Source: Nitratireductor basaltis
GTDB taxonomy: Bacteria > Pseudomonadota > Alphaproteobacteria > Rhizobiales > Rhizobiaceae
Direction of reading: 5' to 3'
NCBI RefSeq assembly: GCF_000733725.1
Contig: NZ_JMQM01000001.1
Location: 992,001-1,056,000, forward strand
Length of the DNA stretch: 64,000 nt
The translations under genes and the position numbers were made by a program. Each line of letters opens with the position of its first letter. Position 1 is the first letter of the stretch. Shown here one piece after another: positions 45,420-55,057 of this stretch. Below the pieces are notes generated by a model that saw only the letters and a program-made list of their open reading frames with translations, was not told where the DNA came from and did not search any database.

Positions 45420-46067
45420 ATGTCCGTCATGAAGACCATCCTGTGCTATGGCGATTCCCTGACCTGGGGTTACGATCCGCAAGGTCCGGGACGCCATGCG
45501 TTCGAAACGCGCTGGCCAAGTGTACTTGGTCGCGTCCTTTCAGGCGATGCGCAGGTGATTGCTGAAGGTCTGAACGGGCGAACCACCGCATTTGACGACT
45601 TCACGGCAGGCATTGATCGGAACGGGGCGCGGCTTTTGCCGAGCATCCTTTCCACTCATGCTCCGCTCGATCTCGTCATCATCATGCTCGGCACCAATGA
45701 CATGAAGCGCTTCCTGTGCGGGCATGCCATCGGTGCCGCGAAAGGCATGCGGCGGCTGGTGGAGATTGTCCAGACCCATGTCTATCCGTTCGAACAGGCC
45801 GCGCCAAAGGTCCTGCTCGTCTCGCCACCGCATGCAGTCGCCACCTCAAACGGCGATTTCCAGCAGGTATTTGAGGGGGCGTTGGAAGAAAGTGCGAAGC
45901 TGGCTGGTCTTTACCGGGATGTAGCGGACGTTTCGGGCGCAGGTTTCTTCGACGCGGCTTCCGTGGCCAATGCCAGCCCGATCGACGGCATCCATCTCGA
46001 TGCGGCCAACACACGTTCCATCGGTGAGGCACTCGCCAGGCCGGTTAAGGAAATTCTCGCGCTTTAG
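45420..46067 (+). CDS. SGNH/GDSL hydrolase (arylesterase-like)
   Basis: Esterase-fold protein of unknown substrate, 215 residues, without a signal peptide. Block I serine S13 (YGDSLTWG), block II/III (GLNGRT, GTNDMK) and the C-terminal D-X-X-H (DGIHLD) are all present, so it should be active. It resembles the acyltransferase/arylesterase group. It sits six bases after pdhC and before lpdA, inside the pyruvate dehydrogenase operon. ATG 45420 or 45429 may be the start. Confidence 0.88.
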   Translation: MSVMKTILCYGDSLTWGYDPQGPGRHAFETRWPSVLGRVLSGDAQVIAEGLNGRTTAFDDFTAGIDRNGARLLPSILSTHAPLDLVIIMLGTNDMKRFLCGHAIGAAKGMRRLVEIVQTHVYPFEQAAPKVLLVSPPHAVATSNGDFQQVFEGALEESAKLAGLYRDVADVSGAGFFDAASVANASPIDGIHLDAANTRSIGEALARPVKEILAL

Positions 46068-46159
46068 GCTTCGCGCCCGAGCGCTTCCGGAAGGGCAATG
46101 GTCCTTCTCACTCATTGCGGGATGCCTGCGGGTGTCCATGATTGAAGGAGACACAGTCA

Positions 46160-47605
46160 GTGGCTGATTCCTACGACGTTATCATCATCGGTTCAGGCCC
46201 CGGCGGCTATGTGACTGCGGCGCGCGCATCGCAGCTCGGTTTGAAAACGGCCATTGTCGAGCGCGAGCATCTGGGCGGCATCTGCCTGAACTGGGGTTGT
46301 ATCCCGACAAAGGCGCTGCTGCGTTCCGCTGAGATCAAGGAATTTGCCGAGCATGCCGACCAGTATGGTCTGAAGCTTGAGGGCAAGGTGACGGCTGACA
46401 CTGCGGCTGTGGTCGATCGCTCCCGCAAGGTTTCGCTGCGCCTGAATGGCGGCGTCGAGTTCCTCATGAAGAAGAACAAGGTCGACGTGATCTGGGGTGA
46501 GGCCAAGATCACCGGCAAGGGTGAAGTGACAGTCGCCGCACCGAAGAAGAAGGCCATGGAGCCGCAGCCGCCCAAGCCCAAGAAGACCTTGGGTGAGGGG
46601 ACCTACAAGGCAAAACACATCATCGTTGCTACCGGTGCGCGCCCGCGCGTTCTGCCGGGCATCGAGCCTGATGGCAAGCTGATCTGGACCTATTTCGAGG
46701 CGATGGTGCCGAAGGAAATGCCCAAGTCGCTGATCGTGATGGGTTCCGGTGCAATCGGCATCGAATTTGCCAGCTTCTATCGCAGTATGGGCGCTGATGT
46801 GACCGTGGTTGAGCTCATGCCGCAGATCATGCCGGTGGAGGATGTAGAAGTATCCAAATTTGCCAAGCGCCAGCTTGAAAAGCAGGGCATGAAGTTCAAG
46901 CTCGAAGCCAAGGTGACCAAGGTCGAGAAGAGCGGCGACAGCGTCACCGCGCATGTCGAGACCAAGGATGGCAAGGTCGAGAAGATCACGGCCGATCGTC
47001 TTATTTCCGCAGTGGGCGTTCAGGGAAATACGGAAAATCTCGGTCTGGAAGAGATCGGCGTGAAAGTTGAACGCGGCACGGTCGTTGTCGATGGCTATGG
47101 CCGCACCAATGTCGAGGGCATTTATGCAATCGGCGATGTTGCCGGTGCGCCGATGCTTGCGCACAAGGCCGAGCATGAGGGTGTCATCTGCGTGGAGAAG
47201 ATCGCCGGTGTTCCAGGCGTTCATCCGCTCGACAAGGGCAAGATCCCCGGTTGCACCTATTGCCACCCTCAGGTGGCGTCTGTCGGTCTGACCGAGGCCA
47301 AGGCCAAGGAAGCCGGCCGCGATATTCGCGTCGGCAAGTTCCAATTCGGCGCGAATGGCAAGGCTATTGCGCTGGGTGAAGACCAGGGCTTCATCAAGAC
47401 CATTCTCGACAAGAAGACGGGTGAGCTTCTGGGTGCCCATATGGTGGGTGCCGAAGTCACCGAACTCATTCAGGGCTTCGTGATCGCGATGAATCTCGAG
47501 ACTACCGAAGAAGAGCTGATGCACACGGTCTTCCCCCATCCGACGCTGTCGGAGATGATGAAGGAAAGCGTGCTTGATGCCTATGGGCGCACATTGAACG
47601 CCTAG
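46160..47605 (+). CDS. lpdA: Dihydrolipoamide dehydrogenase (E3)
   Basis: FAD enzyme that reoxidises dihydrolipoamide with NAD. The start is GTG at 46160 (then ADSYDVIIIGSGPGGY), with GAAGGAG (46144-46150) nine bases upstream; an in-frame TTG at 46142 would overlap that site. The 481 residues have redox cysteines C42 and C47 (GGICLNWGCIPTK) and the C-terminal HPTLSE active-site histidine. Residues about 128-147 form a Lys/Pro-rich insert absent from the E. coli enzyme. A weak GC hairpin (47618-47639) follows. Confidence 0.97.
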   Translation: MADSYDVIIIGSGPGGYVTAARASQLGLKTAIVEREHLGGICLNWGCIPTKALLRSAEIKEFAEHADQYGLKLEGKVTADTAAVVDRSRKVSLRLNGGVEFLMKKNKVDVIWGEAKITGKGEVTVAAPKKKAMEPQPPKPKKTLGEGTYKAKHIIVATGARPRVLPGIEPDGKLIWTYFEAMVPKEMPKSLIVMGSGAIGIEFASFYRSMGADVTVVELMPQIMPVEDVEVSKFAKRQLEKQGMKFKLEAKVTKVEKSGDSVTAHVETKDGKVEKITADRLISAVGVQGNTENLGLEEIGVKVERGTVVVDGYGRTNVEGIYAIGDVAGAPMLAHKAEHEGVICVEKIAGVPGVHPLDKGKIPGCTYCHPQVASVGLTEAKAKEAGRDIRVGKFQFGANGKAIALGEDQGFIKTILDKKTGELLGAHMVGAEVTELIQGFVIAMNLETTEEELMHTVFPHPTLSEMMKESVLDAYGRTLNA

Positions 47606-47691
47606 CGCCGTTGGTGAGGGCAGGGGTTGACGCCTGCCCCGTAAACTGGTTGGCGTGAACCCGAATGCCTATATGGGCGAAGGAGCAGAGA

Positions 47692-47976
47692 ATGGAACCG
47701 GATCTAGCCATCATGTCCATGCCGGGTGTCGGCTTCATCGGAATGCTGCTGATCGGTTTTCTCGCAGGGTATATCGCCGAGAAGACGATGAACCGCGACC
47801 ACGGCGTCCTCACCAATATCCTGGTGGGAATTGCGGGGTCTTTCGTTGGCGGAACCGTTGCCAGCGTGGTTGGGATCGAGTTCTACGGATTTCTGGGCAA
47901 TCTGGTCGTGGCAACTGCCGGTGCGATCCTCATTCTCTGGCTCTTCGGGCGGTCGGAAAAGCCGCGCGCACGATAG
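47692..47976 (+). CDS. GlsB/YeaQ/YmgE-family small membrane protein
   Basis: Transglycosylase-associated (Tag) family protein, 94 residues, with three hydrophobic helices (about 12-30, 38-60, 63-82). The pattern GFLAGYIAEKTMNR...GILTNILVGIAGSFVGG-like is typical (here GVLTNILVGIAGSFVGG). The ATG at 47692 has AAGGAG six bases upstream; an upstream in-frame ATG at 47665 is weaker. Its role is unknown; it is ten bases before lipA. Confidence 0.85.
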   Translation: MEPDLAIMSMPGVGFIGMLLIGFLAGYIAEKTMNRDHGVLTNILVGIAGSFVGGTVASVVGIEFYGFLGNLVVATAGAILILWLFGRSEKPRAR

Positions 47977-47985
47977 GAAGAAGCT

Positions 47986-48960
47986 ATGGTCACCATTCTC
48001 GACAACCGCGCCGCCAAGCCGCGCCCTCGCCATCCCGAGAAGGCTCATCGGCCTGATCAGGAGGTCATGCGCAAGCCGAAATGGATTCGCGTGAAGGCCC
48101 CGACATCCAAAGGGTATCTCGAAACGCGCGAGATCGTGAAAACGAACAAGCTCGTCACGGTCTGCGAGGAAGCCGGTTGCCCGAATATCGGCGAGTGCTG
48201 GGACAAGAAGCACGCGACCTTCATGATCATGGGTGAAATCTGCACCCGTGCCTGCGCTTTCTGCAATGTCGCCACAGGCATTCCTGCCCCGCTTGATCTG
48301 GATGAGCCGGCCAATGTGGCCAAGGCCGTTGTCGAGATGGGCCTGAAGCATGTCGTCATCACTTCCGTGGATCGCGACGATCTGAAGGATGGCGGTGCGC
48401 AGCATTTCGCCGACGTGATCCTCGCCATCAGGGCAGCTTCGCCGGAGACGACCATCGAGATCCTGACGCCGGACTTCCTGCGCAAGGATGGTGCTCTGGA
48501 GATCGTCGTTGCAGCCCGGCCCGACGTCTTCAACCACAATCTGGAGACGGTTGCCTCAAATTATCTGACGGTTCGGCCCGGTGCGCGCTATTTCCACTCG
48601 ATCCGGCTGCTTCAGCGCGTGAAAGAGCTTGATCCATCCATCTTCACCAAGTCGGGCATCATGGTCGGTCTTGGCGAGGAGCGGAACGAGGTTCTGCAGC
48701 TCATGGATGACCTGCGTTCGGCGGATGTCGATTTCATCACGATCGGCCAGTATCTGCAGCCAACCCGCAAGCATCACCCGATCAAGAAATTCGTCACACC
48801 GGAGGAGTTCCAGTCCTACGAGACGGTTGCCTATTCCAAGGGCTTTCTGATGGTTTCCTCCAGCCCGCTGACCCGCTCCTCTCATCACGCTGGCGAAGAT
48901 TTCGAGCGGCTGCGTGCAGCGCGCGAAGCAAAGCTGAATGCTGTTGCCAAGTCGGCGTGA
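47986..48960 (+). CDS. lipA: Lipoyl synthase
   Basis: Radical SAM enzyme that inserts two sulfurs into octanoylated lipoyl domains, here needed by PdhB and PdhC next door. The 324 residues carry the radical SAM cysteines C86, C90, C93 (CTRACAFC) and the auxiliary cluster C60, C65, C71 ([12 protein letters not shown]), plus the C-terminal serine in [11 protein letters not shown]. Genetic linkage of substrate and modifying enzyme is notable but common in this order. Confidence 0.98.
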   Translation: MVTILDNRAAKPRPRHPEKAHRPDQEVMRKPKWIRVKAPTSKGYLETREIVKTNKLVTVCEEAGCPNIGECWDKKHATFMIMGEICTRACAFCNVATGIPAPLDLDEPANVAKAVVEMGLKHVVITSVDRDDLKDGGAQHFADVILAIRAASPETTIEILTPDFLRKDGALEIVVAARPDVFNHNLETVASNYLTVRPGARYFHSIRLLQRVKELDPSIFTKSGIMVGLGEERNEVLQLMDDLRSADVDFITIGQYLQPTRKHHPIKKFVTPEEFQSYETVAYSKGFLMVSSSPLTRSSHHAGEDFERLRAAREAKLNAVAKSA

Positions 48961-48969
48961 TCGTCAGCA

Positions 48970-49428
48970 ATGCCGAAGCATGAGACCGTAAAGCGGGTGA
49001 ACCACAGCGCGAAGGAGATGTTCGCGCTGGTGGCCGATGTGGAAGCCTATCCGGAATTCGTGCCCATGTGCGAGGCACTTGTGGTGCGTTCGGAAAAGGA
49101 ACGCGATGGCGTGCGCATTCTCGTGGCGGACATGACTGTAGGCTACAAGGCCATCCGCGAGACATTCACGAGCCAGGTCGTGCTCAAGCCCGAAGAGAGC
49201 CTGATCGAGGTCCGCTATATCGACGGGCCGTTCCGCTTTCTGCAGAACCGCTGGTTCTTCGAGGAAGTCTCAGAGGGTGTCTGCGACATCCACTTCTTCA
49301 TCGAATACGAGTTCAAGAACCGCATGCTCGGCATGTTGATGGGCGCTATGTTCGACCGCGCCTTTCGCATGTTCACCGATGCCTTCGAAAAGCGGGCCGA
49401 CCGCGTCTATGGTGTTGCCTCGGTTTGA
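48970..49428 (+). CDS. RatA/Coq10-type START-domain protein
   Basis: Small START-fold lipid- or quinone-binding protein of 152 residues. The family segments VNHSAKEMFALVADVEAYPEFVP and FEYEFKN-like IEYEFKNRMLGMLMG are clear. Homologues are Coq10, which binds ubiquinone, and RatA, described as a toxin inhibiting 70S association; given its alphaproteobacterial setting a Coq10-like role is favoured. It ends in a 22-base tail-to-tail overlap with the cinA-type gene. Confidence 0.9.
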   Translation: MPKHETVKRVNHSAKEMFALVADVEAYPEFVPMCEALVVRSEKERDGVRILVADMTVGYKAIRETFTSQVVLKPEESLIEVRYIDGPFRFLQNRWFFEEVSEGVCDIHFFIEYEFKNRMLGMLMGAMFDRAFRMFTDAFEKRADRVYGVASV

Positions 49429-49922
49429 GGTTTTGCCTTCTCGGCTGCTTCAAGCACCATCTGAAGCGCGGTCAACACACTGTCGCGCCTGACAATCGCA
49501 CGCCCCTCCGGTGCGAAACTGCGTCTTTCCGTCACGACAGGCAAACCGGCTACGGCCAAGCCGAACCAGACCAGCCCGACGGGCTTGTCAGGGCTGCCTC
49601 CGCCGGGACCCGCAATGCCGGTGATGGAAACAGCAATATCGGCGTGGGAATTGCGCAGGGCTCCATCCGCCATTTCGCGCGCGCATTCCTTGGAAACCGC
49701 ACCGTGCTGTTTGATGGTCTGGGGGTCCACTCCCAGCATCTCGACCTTGGCCTCGTTGGTATAGGTAACAAAGCCACGGTCCAGGACCTCAGAAGCTCCG
49801 TTGATATCCGTGATCGCGCCTGCAACCAGGCCACCGGTGCAGGATTCTGCCGTGGCCAGCATCAGACCGCGTTGTTGAAGCGTCCTCAACACCTTGCCCG
49901 CCAGAATTTCCGTGTCGCTCAT
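49407..49922 (-). CDS. pncC: CinA C-terminal domain protein (nicotinamide-nucleotide amidase-like)
   Basis: Stand-alone CinA-C/PncC domain, expected to deamidate nicotinamide mononucleotide for NAD recycling. The ATG at 49922 gives 171 residues starting MSDTEILAGKVLRTLQQ; an upstream in-frame extension runs through ispDF and is rejected. The nucleophile serine S27 in TAESCTGG and the ITGIAGPGGGSPDKPVGLVW region are present. It starts seven bases after ispDF. Confidence 0.93.
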   Translation of the reverse strand: MSDTEILAGKVLRTLQQRGLMLATAESCTGGLVAGAITDINGASEVLDRGFVTYTNEAKVEMLGVDPQTIKQHGAVSKECAREMADGALRNSHADIAVSITGIAGPGGGSPDKPVGLVWFGLAVAGLPVVTERRSFAPEGRAIVRRDSVLTALQMVLEAAEKAKPQTEATP

Positions 49923-49929
49923 TTCATCC

Positions 49930-51150
49930 TCACTCCGGCAGTTGGCCGGGATAGACCACACTGGCAGTCGCGATGGCCGCAATACCTTCCTCGCGTCCCA
50001 CGAAGCCGAGTTTTTCGTTGGTTGTAGCCTTGACCGATATTCGGTCCTCAGAAATGCAAAGCATCCGTGCAAGTTCCGCTGTCATGGCTTCACGATGTGG
50101 GCCGATCCTCGGCGCTTCGCAAATCAGGGTGATGTCAGCATTGGCAATCCTGCCGCCGCGCTGGCGCACGATTTTTACCGCGTGTTCGACGAACAAATGT
50201 GAAGCTGCGCCTTTCCATTGAGGATCCGAGGGTGGAAAGTGCGTGCCGATATCGCCTGCGCCGCATGTGGCCAGCAGCGCATCCGTGAGCGCATGGAGCC
50301 CAACATCCGCGTCCGAATGGCCAGAGAGTTTCTTGGCATGCGGTATCTGCACTCCGCATAGCGTGACGAATTCGCCATCCTCGAAAGAATGAACATCATA
50401 GCCGTTGCCAGTGCGTACATCCGGATAATTCATGGAGAGCGCCTTCATTTTCTGATCGGCCGCCTGCAGGTCTTCCGGCCAGGTTATCTTCGTGTTGGCA
50501 GCAGAGCCGCGCACGAGCTTCATGCGAAGTCCTGCCCATTCGGCTATGGCAGAATCATCCGTGAAATCCATAAAGGATTGCGCGTGAGCGACCTCATGCG
50601 CCTTGTGGATCCTGGCATAGGGAAACCCTTGAGGCGTTTGGGCTGCGAAGAGATTCTCGCGCGATACCGTTTCACCGACCAGTTTGTCTTCAGTGCCCCG
50701 TTTGAGGGTATCGGACACTGCCAGAGCGGGTAACACGCCGTGATCTTCGTCAATGGCTTCAATCACACGGTCCAGGAGCTTCGCGTCCACGAAAGGACGC
50801 ACGGCATCATGAATCAGAACCTTTTCCGGGTTCCAGGTGCTCAACGCTTCCAGAGCGCGCAGGGTCGAAGCCTGACGGGTGGAGCCGCCAGTGACGGAGG
50901 ATACGCGTTCTTCCAGTCCCTTCACGGCATCGGCAAAGAGCGCGGCATCGTCTTCATGTATGGCGACAACCACGGGTCCAATTGCCGGATGCTGCAGAAA
51001 ATGTTCGAGCGTGTGACGGATGACGGGCTTGCCGGCGATGGTCCGATATTGCTTCGGCCCAGTGGTCAGCCCGCCGGCGCGCTCGCCACGGCCTGCCGCG
51101 ACCAGAACAACCGCGACGCCCGTTATCTCATTGCGCAGTTCATGTGTCAT
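49930..51150 (-). CDS. ispDF: Bifunctional IspD-IspF isoprenoid enzyme
   Basis: Fusion of two non-consecutive steps of the MEP pathway. Residues about 10-235 are the IspD cytidylyltransferase ([35 protein letters not shown]). Residues about 243-405 are IspF cyclodiphosphate synthase (GNGYDVHSF and [17 protein letters not shown], zinc ligands). The fusion is characteristic of many alphaproteobacteria; IspE is elsewhere. Divergent from dusB. Confidence 0.97.
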   Translation of the reverse strand: MTHELRNEITGVAVVLVAAGRGERAGGLTTGPKQYRTIAGKPVIRHTLEHFLQHPAIGPVVVAIHEDDAALFADAVKGLEERVSSVTGGSTRQASTLRALEALSTWNPEKVLIHDAVRPFVDAKLLDRVIEAIDEDHGVLPALAVSDTLKRGTEDKLVGETVSRENLFAAQTPQGFPYARIHKAHEVAHAQSFMDFTDDSAIAEWAGLRMKLVRGSAANTKITWPEDLQAADQKMKALSMNYPDVRTGNGYDVHSFEDGEFVTLCGVQIPHAKKLSGHSDADVGLHALTDALLATCGAGDIGTHFPPSDPQWKGAASHLFVEHAVKIVRQRGGRIANADITLICEAPRIGPHREAMTAELARMLCISEDRISVKATTNEKLGFVGREEGIAAIATASVVYPGQLPE

Positions 51151-51235
51151 GGGGCGAGGATTAGAACGCTCGCCTCCAAAATGCCAATCCTGATTTGCAC
51201 AGAGCAGTGCCGTGTCATTTCGTGCGTTTGGCGGA

Positions 51236-51264
51236 TTGCCAATGCTGGCGCAAATGTCTACAAA
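51236..51264 (+). promoter_or_regulatory. Predicted promoter of dusB-ntrBC
   Basis: TTGCCA and TACAAA are separated by 17 bases, five and four of six consensus positions respectively, and lie 35 bases before the dusB ATG in the region between the divergent ispDF and dusB. This fits a sigma-70 promoter. Confidence 0.45.
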
Positions 51265-51298
51265 TTAATCAGATGAAAATGGTGCCCTAATTTTGAGC

Positions 51299-52321
51299 AT
51301 GTCCGACATCTCCATTCTTGCCGAGCCGCTGCTGGTCGGTAGTGTGACCTTGAGGAATCGGGTCTTTCTGGCCCCCATGTCCGGGGTGACCGACCTGCCG
51401 TTTCGCCGACGCGCACATGGTCATGGTGCCGGCCTTGTCGTTTCGGAAATGGTGGCCAGCGGTGAACTGGCGAAAGGGCGGGATGAGAGCGCCCGGCGCA
51501 TCAATCGGCCAGACATAGATGTGCATATGGTGCAATTGGCTGGCCGAGAAGCCTATTGGATGGCCGAGGCGGCCAGAATCGCGGAGGCTGGCGGCGCCGA
51601 CATCATCGATATCAATATGGGCTGTCCTGCAAAGAAGGTCACCGGCGGATATTCCGGCTCTGCCTTGATGCGGGAGCCTGAACATGCGCTCACGCTGATC
51701 GAAGCCGTCGTCAAGGCCGTCACTGTTCCGGTTACATTGAAAATGCGCCTCGGTTGGGACGAGAACAGCCACAACGCCCCGGACATCGCGGCTCAAGCCG
51801 AAGCGGCAGGCGTCCAGATGATCACGATCCATGGACGCACGCGCTGCCAATTTTACAAAGGTGAAGCAGACTGGGATGCCATCCGTGCCGTAAGTCAGGC
51901 CGTCCGTGTGCCAGTAGTCGCCAATGGGGATGTGAAAGACGTCCGGGATCTTCCGTCCATCCTGCAGAAATCAGGTGCGGACGCAGTGATGGTCGGCCGC
52001 GCGCACTATGGGGCGCCCTGGACTGCCGGTATGTTGGCGAATGCTGCTCGAGGCGTTGCGCAGGCAGGGGCAGCGCTTCCGGACAATCCGGCGGAGTATG
52101 TTGCCGCGCATTACGAAGACATGCTTTCGCTCTACGGGATACGGCGCGGCGTGCAGCACTCGCGCAAGCATCTTGGGTGGTATGCGGAGCGTTTTGCGCC
52201 TGATCTGAGCCTGGAAAAGCGCAAGATGCTGATGACTCAGACCGATCCCGCAGTGGCGCTCACGGCAATTCGCCAGCTGTTTCCAACAAATTCGGAAAAT
52301 CAACGGAGACTTGTCGCTTGA
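51299..52321 (+). CDS. dusB: tRNA-dihydrouridine synthase B (NifR3-type)
   Basis: Flavin enzyme that reduces uridine in tRNA. The ATG at 51299 gives 340 residues ([17 protein letters not shown]); an in-frame TTG six bases upstream is less likely. The motifs [24 protein letters not shown] with the catalytic cysteine, [10 protein letters not shown] and VVANGDV are diagnostic. In this order it is the first gene of the nitrogen regulation operon and was historically called nifR3. Confidence 0.97.
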   Translation: MSDISILAEPLLVGSVTLRNRVFLAPMSGVTDLPFRRRAHGHGAGLVVSEMVASGELAKGRDESARRINRPDIDVHMVQLAGREAYWMAEAARIAEAGGADIIDINMGCPAKKVTGGYSGSALMREPEHALTLIEAVVKAVTVPVTLKMRLGWDENSHNAPDIAAQAEAAGVQMITIHGRTRCQFYKGEADWDAIRAVSQAVRVPVVANGDVKDVRDLPSILQKSGADAVMVGRAHYGAPWTAGMLANAARGVAQAGAALPDNPAEYVAAHYEDMLSLYGIRRGVQHSRKHLGWYAERFAPDLSLEKRKMLMTQTDPAVALTAIRQLFPTNSENQRRLVA

Positions 52322-53466
52322 GCCTTGATTTGGACCCGGCACCCGGCACCGCAGCAACAACAGCGCAGCTGGCGCTCAATGCACTCGGGCATCCCGTCAT
52401 CATGGTGGATGAAGGGGGCTATATCACCTTCGCCAACGCAGAAGCTGAAGACTTCTTCAGGGTCAGTGCTGCCGTTCTCAGCAGGAACAGGCTTTGCGAC
52501 TATGTACCGTTCGGCAGCCCGCTTCTGACGCTTGTCGAACAGGCACAGGAAAGGCGCGCGGCATTCAACGAATATCGGGTAGACATTTCTTCTCCCCGAC
52601 TTGGCTCTGATCGGTTGGTCGATATCTATGTCGCCCCCGTGGCGGAGCTCTCAAATCATGTCGTGGTGATGTTCCTCGAGCGGGGGATGGCGGAGAAGAT
52701 CGACCGTCAGATGACACATCGCGGTGCTGCCCGTTCCGTCTCTGGGCTTGCTGCCATGCTCGCGCACGAGATCAAGAACCCGCTTTCCGGTATTCGTGGT
52801 GCAGCGCAGCTTCTTGAAAGCGTGGTCACGGATGCCGACCGGCCCCTTGCCCGGCTCATCACGGAGGAAACCGATCGGATCGTTGCGCTTGTAGATCGCA
52901 TGGAGGTCTTTTCCGATGAGCGTCCTGTCGATCGCGAGCCGGTCAATATTCATGTCGTTCTGGACCACGTGAAGGCAATTGCAAGCAACGGCTTCGCTAG
53001 GAACATCACCATCACGGAACGGTATGATCCATCGCTTCCTCCCATTCTGGCCAATCGTGACCAGCTCGTGCAGGTATTCATAAACCTGTTGAAGAATGCA
53101 GCAGAAGCCATTGGAAATGCAGGTGATGGCGAGATCACTATTTCCACGGCCTTCAGGCCAGGCATTCGCTTCTCCGTGCCGGGGACGAAAGAGCGGGTTT
53201 CGCTGCCTATGGAATTTTGCGTTCACGACAATGGTCCGGGTGTCTCGCCCGATATCCAATCGATCATCTTTGATCCTTTCATCACCACCAAGCAGAACGG
53301 TTCCGGTCTAGGGCTGGCACTGGTGGCCAAGATCGTGGGAGCGCATGGCGGAGTGATCGAATGCGACTCCACGTCGCGTGGCACCACCTTCCGGGTTCTG
53401 ATGCCTGCCTGGCGGGAGCGGGATGCAGAACGCGCCGGAAATTCCAGCGAGGGGCAGAAGCCATGA
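52318..53466 (+). CDS. ntrB: Nitrogen regulation sensor histidine kinase NtrB
   Basis: Cytoplasmic kinase/phosphatase that answers PII to set NtrC phosphorylation. 382 residues: an N-terminal PAS domain (about 15-125), a dimerisation/phosphorylation domain with H150 in [12 protein letters not shown], and an ATPase domain with N (LLKNAAEAI), DNGPG and GSGLGLALV boxes. The start TTG at 52318 overlaps the dusB stop with CGGAG upstream. ntrC overlaps its end by four bases. Confidence 0.97.
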   Translation: MSLDLDPAPGTAATTAQLALNALGHPVIMVDEGGYITFANAEAEDFFRVSAAVLSRNRLCDYVPFGSPLLTLVEQAQERRAAFNEYRVDISSPRLGSDRLVDIYVAPVAELSNHVVVMFLERGMAEKIDRQMTHRGAARSVSGLAAMLAHEIKNPLSGIRGAAQLLESVVTDADRPLARLITEETDRIVALVDRMEVFSDERPVDREPVNIHVVLDHVKAIASNGFARNITITERYDPSLPPILANRDQLVQVFINLLKNAAEAIGNAGDGEITISTAFRPGIRFSVPGTKERVSLPMEFCVHDNGPGVSPDIQSIIFDPFITTKQNGSGLGLALVAKIVGAHGGVIECDSTSRGTTFRVLMPAWRERDAERAGNSSEGQKP

Positions 53467-54935
53467 CCATACGCGGCAACATTCTTGTCGCCGATGACGA
53501 TGCGGCGATCCGTACCGTCCTCAATCAGGCGCTATCACGTGTGGGACACCAGGTGAGGGTCACCTCGAATGCCGCTGCTCTGTGGAAGTGGGTGGCGGCC
53601 GGTGAAGGCGATCTTGTCATCACCGATGTCGTCATGCCCGATGAAAACGCGTTCGATCTGTTGCCGCGCATCAAGAAGGCGCGGCCGGACCTGCCCGTCA
53701 TCGTCATGAGTGCGCAGAACACCTTCATGACAGCAATCAGAGCATCAGAGGCCGGTGCCTATGAATATCTGCCAAAGCCATTCGATCTGAGCGAATTGCT
53801 CAGCATTGTGGGTCGGGCGCTGGCCGAGCCCAAGACAGCGAAAAGCAACGACAAGCCTGCAGAAAATTCGGAGAAAATGCCTCTGATCGGCCGTTCGGCG
53901 GCCATGCAGGACATCTATCGCATGCTTGCGCGCATGATGCAGACGGATCTCACCGTCATGATCAATGGTGAGAGCGGGACCGGAAAGGAATTGGTGGCGC
54001 GGGCTCTGCACGAGTTCGGCCGGCGCAGCAGGGGGCCGTTCGTTGCGATCAACATGGCGGCAATTCCCCGCGATCTCATCGAGTCGGAGCTTTTCGGCCA
54101 CGAGAAGGGTGCGTTTACCGGGGCGCAACATCGTTCCTCCGGTCGCTTCGAGCAGGCAGAGGGGGGCACACTCTTCCTTGATGAGATCGGCGACATGCCG
54201 ATGGAAGCGCAGACGCGTCTCTTGCGCGTGCTTCAACAAGGTGAATACACGACCGTCGGGGGACGCACGCCGATCAAGACCGATGTGCGTATCGTCGCTG
54301 CGACCAACAAGGATCTCCGATCCCTGATCAATCAGGGCCTGTTCCGGGAAGATCTGTTCTATCGGCTGAATGTGGTTCCGCTGCGTTTGCCGCCCTTGAG
54401 GGAGCGCGCAGAAGACATTCCCGATCTGGTGAGGCATTTCTTCGAGTTGGCCGAGCGGGAAGGGCTGCAGTCAAAGCGGGTTTCGCGAGCCGGACTGGAT
54501 GCGATGATGCGCTACCCCTGGCCGGGGAATGTGCGCGAACTGGAAAATCTTGTACGCCGTCTTTCCGCGCTTTATCCACAGGACGAGATCTCGGAGGAAA
54601 TCGTTCTGAGCGAGCTTGGCAGCAATTCGGTTACGCCGCAGCTGCCGGCATCGGAGAGCGTGCTGCCGGAGAATGTCTCATTGGGCCAGGCCGTGGAGCA
54701 GTATCTGCAGCGTCATTTCAGCTCCTTTGGCGCAGAACTCCCGCCACCGGGGCTCTACCAACGCATTCTGGCGGAAGTAGAGTACCCGCTGGTTCTGGCA
54801 GCCCTTGCCGCAACGCAGGGCAATCAAATCAAGGCGTCGGAACTGCTCGGGGTAAATCGCAATACGCTGCGCAAGAAAATCCGGGAGCTTGGCGTGGATG
54901 TCTTCAAGGCAACCAGACATAGACAGGTCTCCTGA
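53463..54935 (+). CDS. ntrC: Nitrogen regulation response regulator NtrC
   Basis: Sigma-54 enhancer-binding activator of nitrogen assimilation genes. The ATG at 53463 gives 490 residues. Receiver domain with D55 and K105, AAA+ domain with Walker A GESGTGKE and the full GAFTGA sigma-54 contact loop, and a C-terminal Fis-type helix-turn-helix ([20 protein letters not shown]). It overlaps ntrB (ATGA). Confidence 0.98.
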   Translation: MTIRGNILVADDDAAIRTVLNQALSRVGHQVRVTSNAAALWKWVAAGEGDLVITDVVMPDENAFDLLPRIKKARPDLPVIVMSAQNTFMTAIRASEAGAYEYLPKPFDLSELLSIVGRALAEPKTAKSNDKPAENSEKMPLIGRSAAMQDIYRMLARMMQTDLTVMINGESGTGKELVARALHEFGRRSRGPFVAINMAAIPRDLIESELFGHEKGAFTGAQHRSSGRFEQAEGGTLFLDEIGDMPMEAQTRLLRVLQQGEYTTVGGRTPIKTDVRIVAATNKDLRSLINQGLFREDLFYRLNVVPLRLPPLRERAEDIPDLVRHFFELAEREGLQSKRVSRAGLDAMMRYPWPGNVRELENLVRRLSALYPQDEISEEIVLSELGSNSVTPQLPASESVLPENVSLGQAVEQYLQRHFSSFGAELPPPGLYQRILAEVEYPLVLAALAATQGNQIKASELLGVNRNTLRKKIRELGVDVFKATRHRQVS

Positions 54936-54983
54936 CGAGACATTCCGACCACAGCTGATTTTGACCTTTGGCGGTGCGATGTT

Positions 54984-55017
54984 GCAATGTCGCCACATTG
55001 CGTTGCATATCTGCAAC
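54984..55017. promoter_or_regulatory. Inverted repeats between ntrC and ntrY
   Basis: GCAATGT-CGCC-ACATTGC (54984-55001) is a perfect 7-bp inverted repeat, directly followed by GTTGCA-TATC-TGCAAC (55002-55017), a perfect 6-bp one. Both carry the half-site TTGCA or GCAA. They sit 40-74 bases before the ntrY ATG, where an operator or leader hairpins would be placed. They are not a clear match to the NtrC consensus. Confidence 0.5.
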
Positions 55018-55057
55018 GTGACTTCGTGTGGCGGGATAATCAAAAGTCTAGCATCTC

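Noticed and set aside
46193-47539. 448-codon open frame on the minus strand opposite lpdA
   Set aside because: Covers lpdA almost exactly, histidine/leucine-rich without family similarity; a codon-bias artefact.
47618-47639. Terminator after lpdA
   Set aside because: GGGCAGG/CCTGCCC stem with an eight-base loop but no T-run; too weak to call a terminator.
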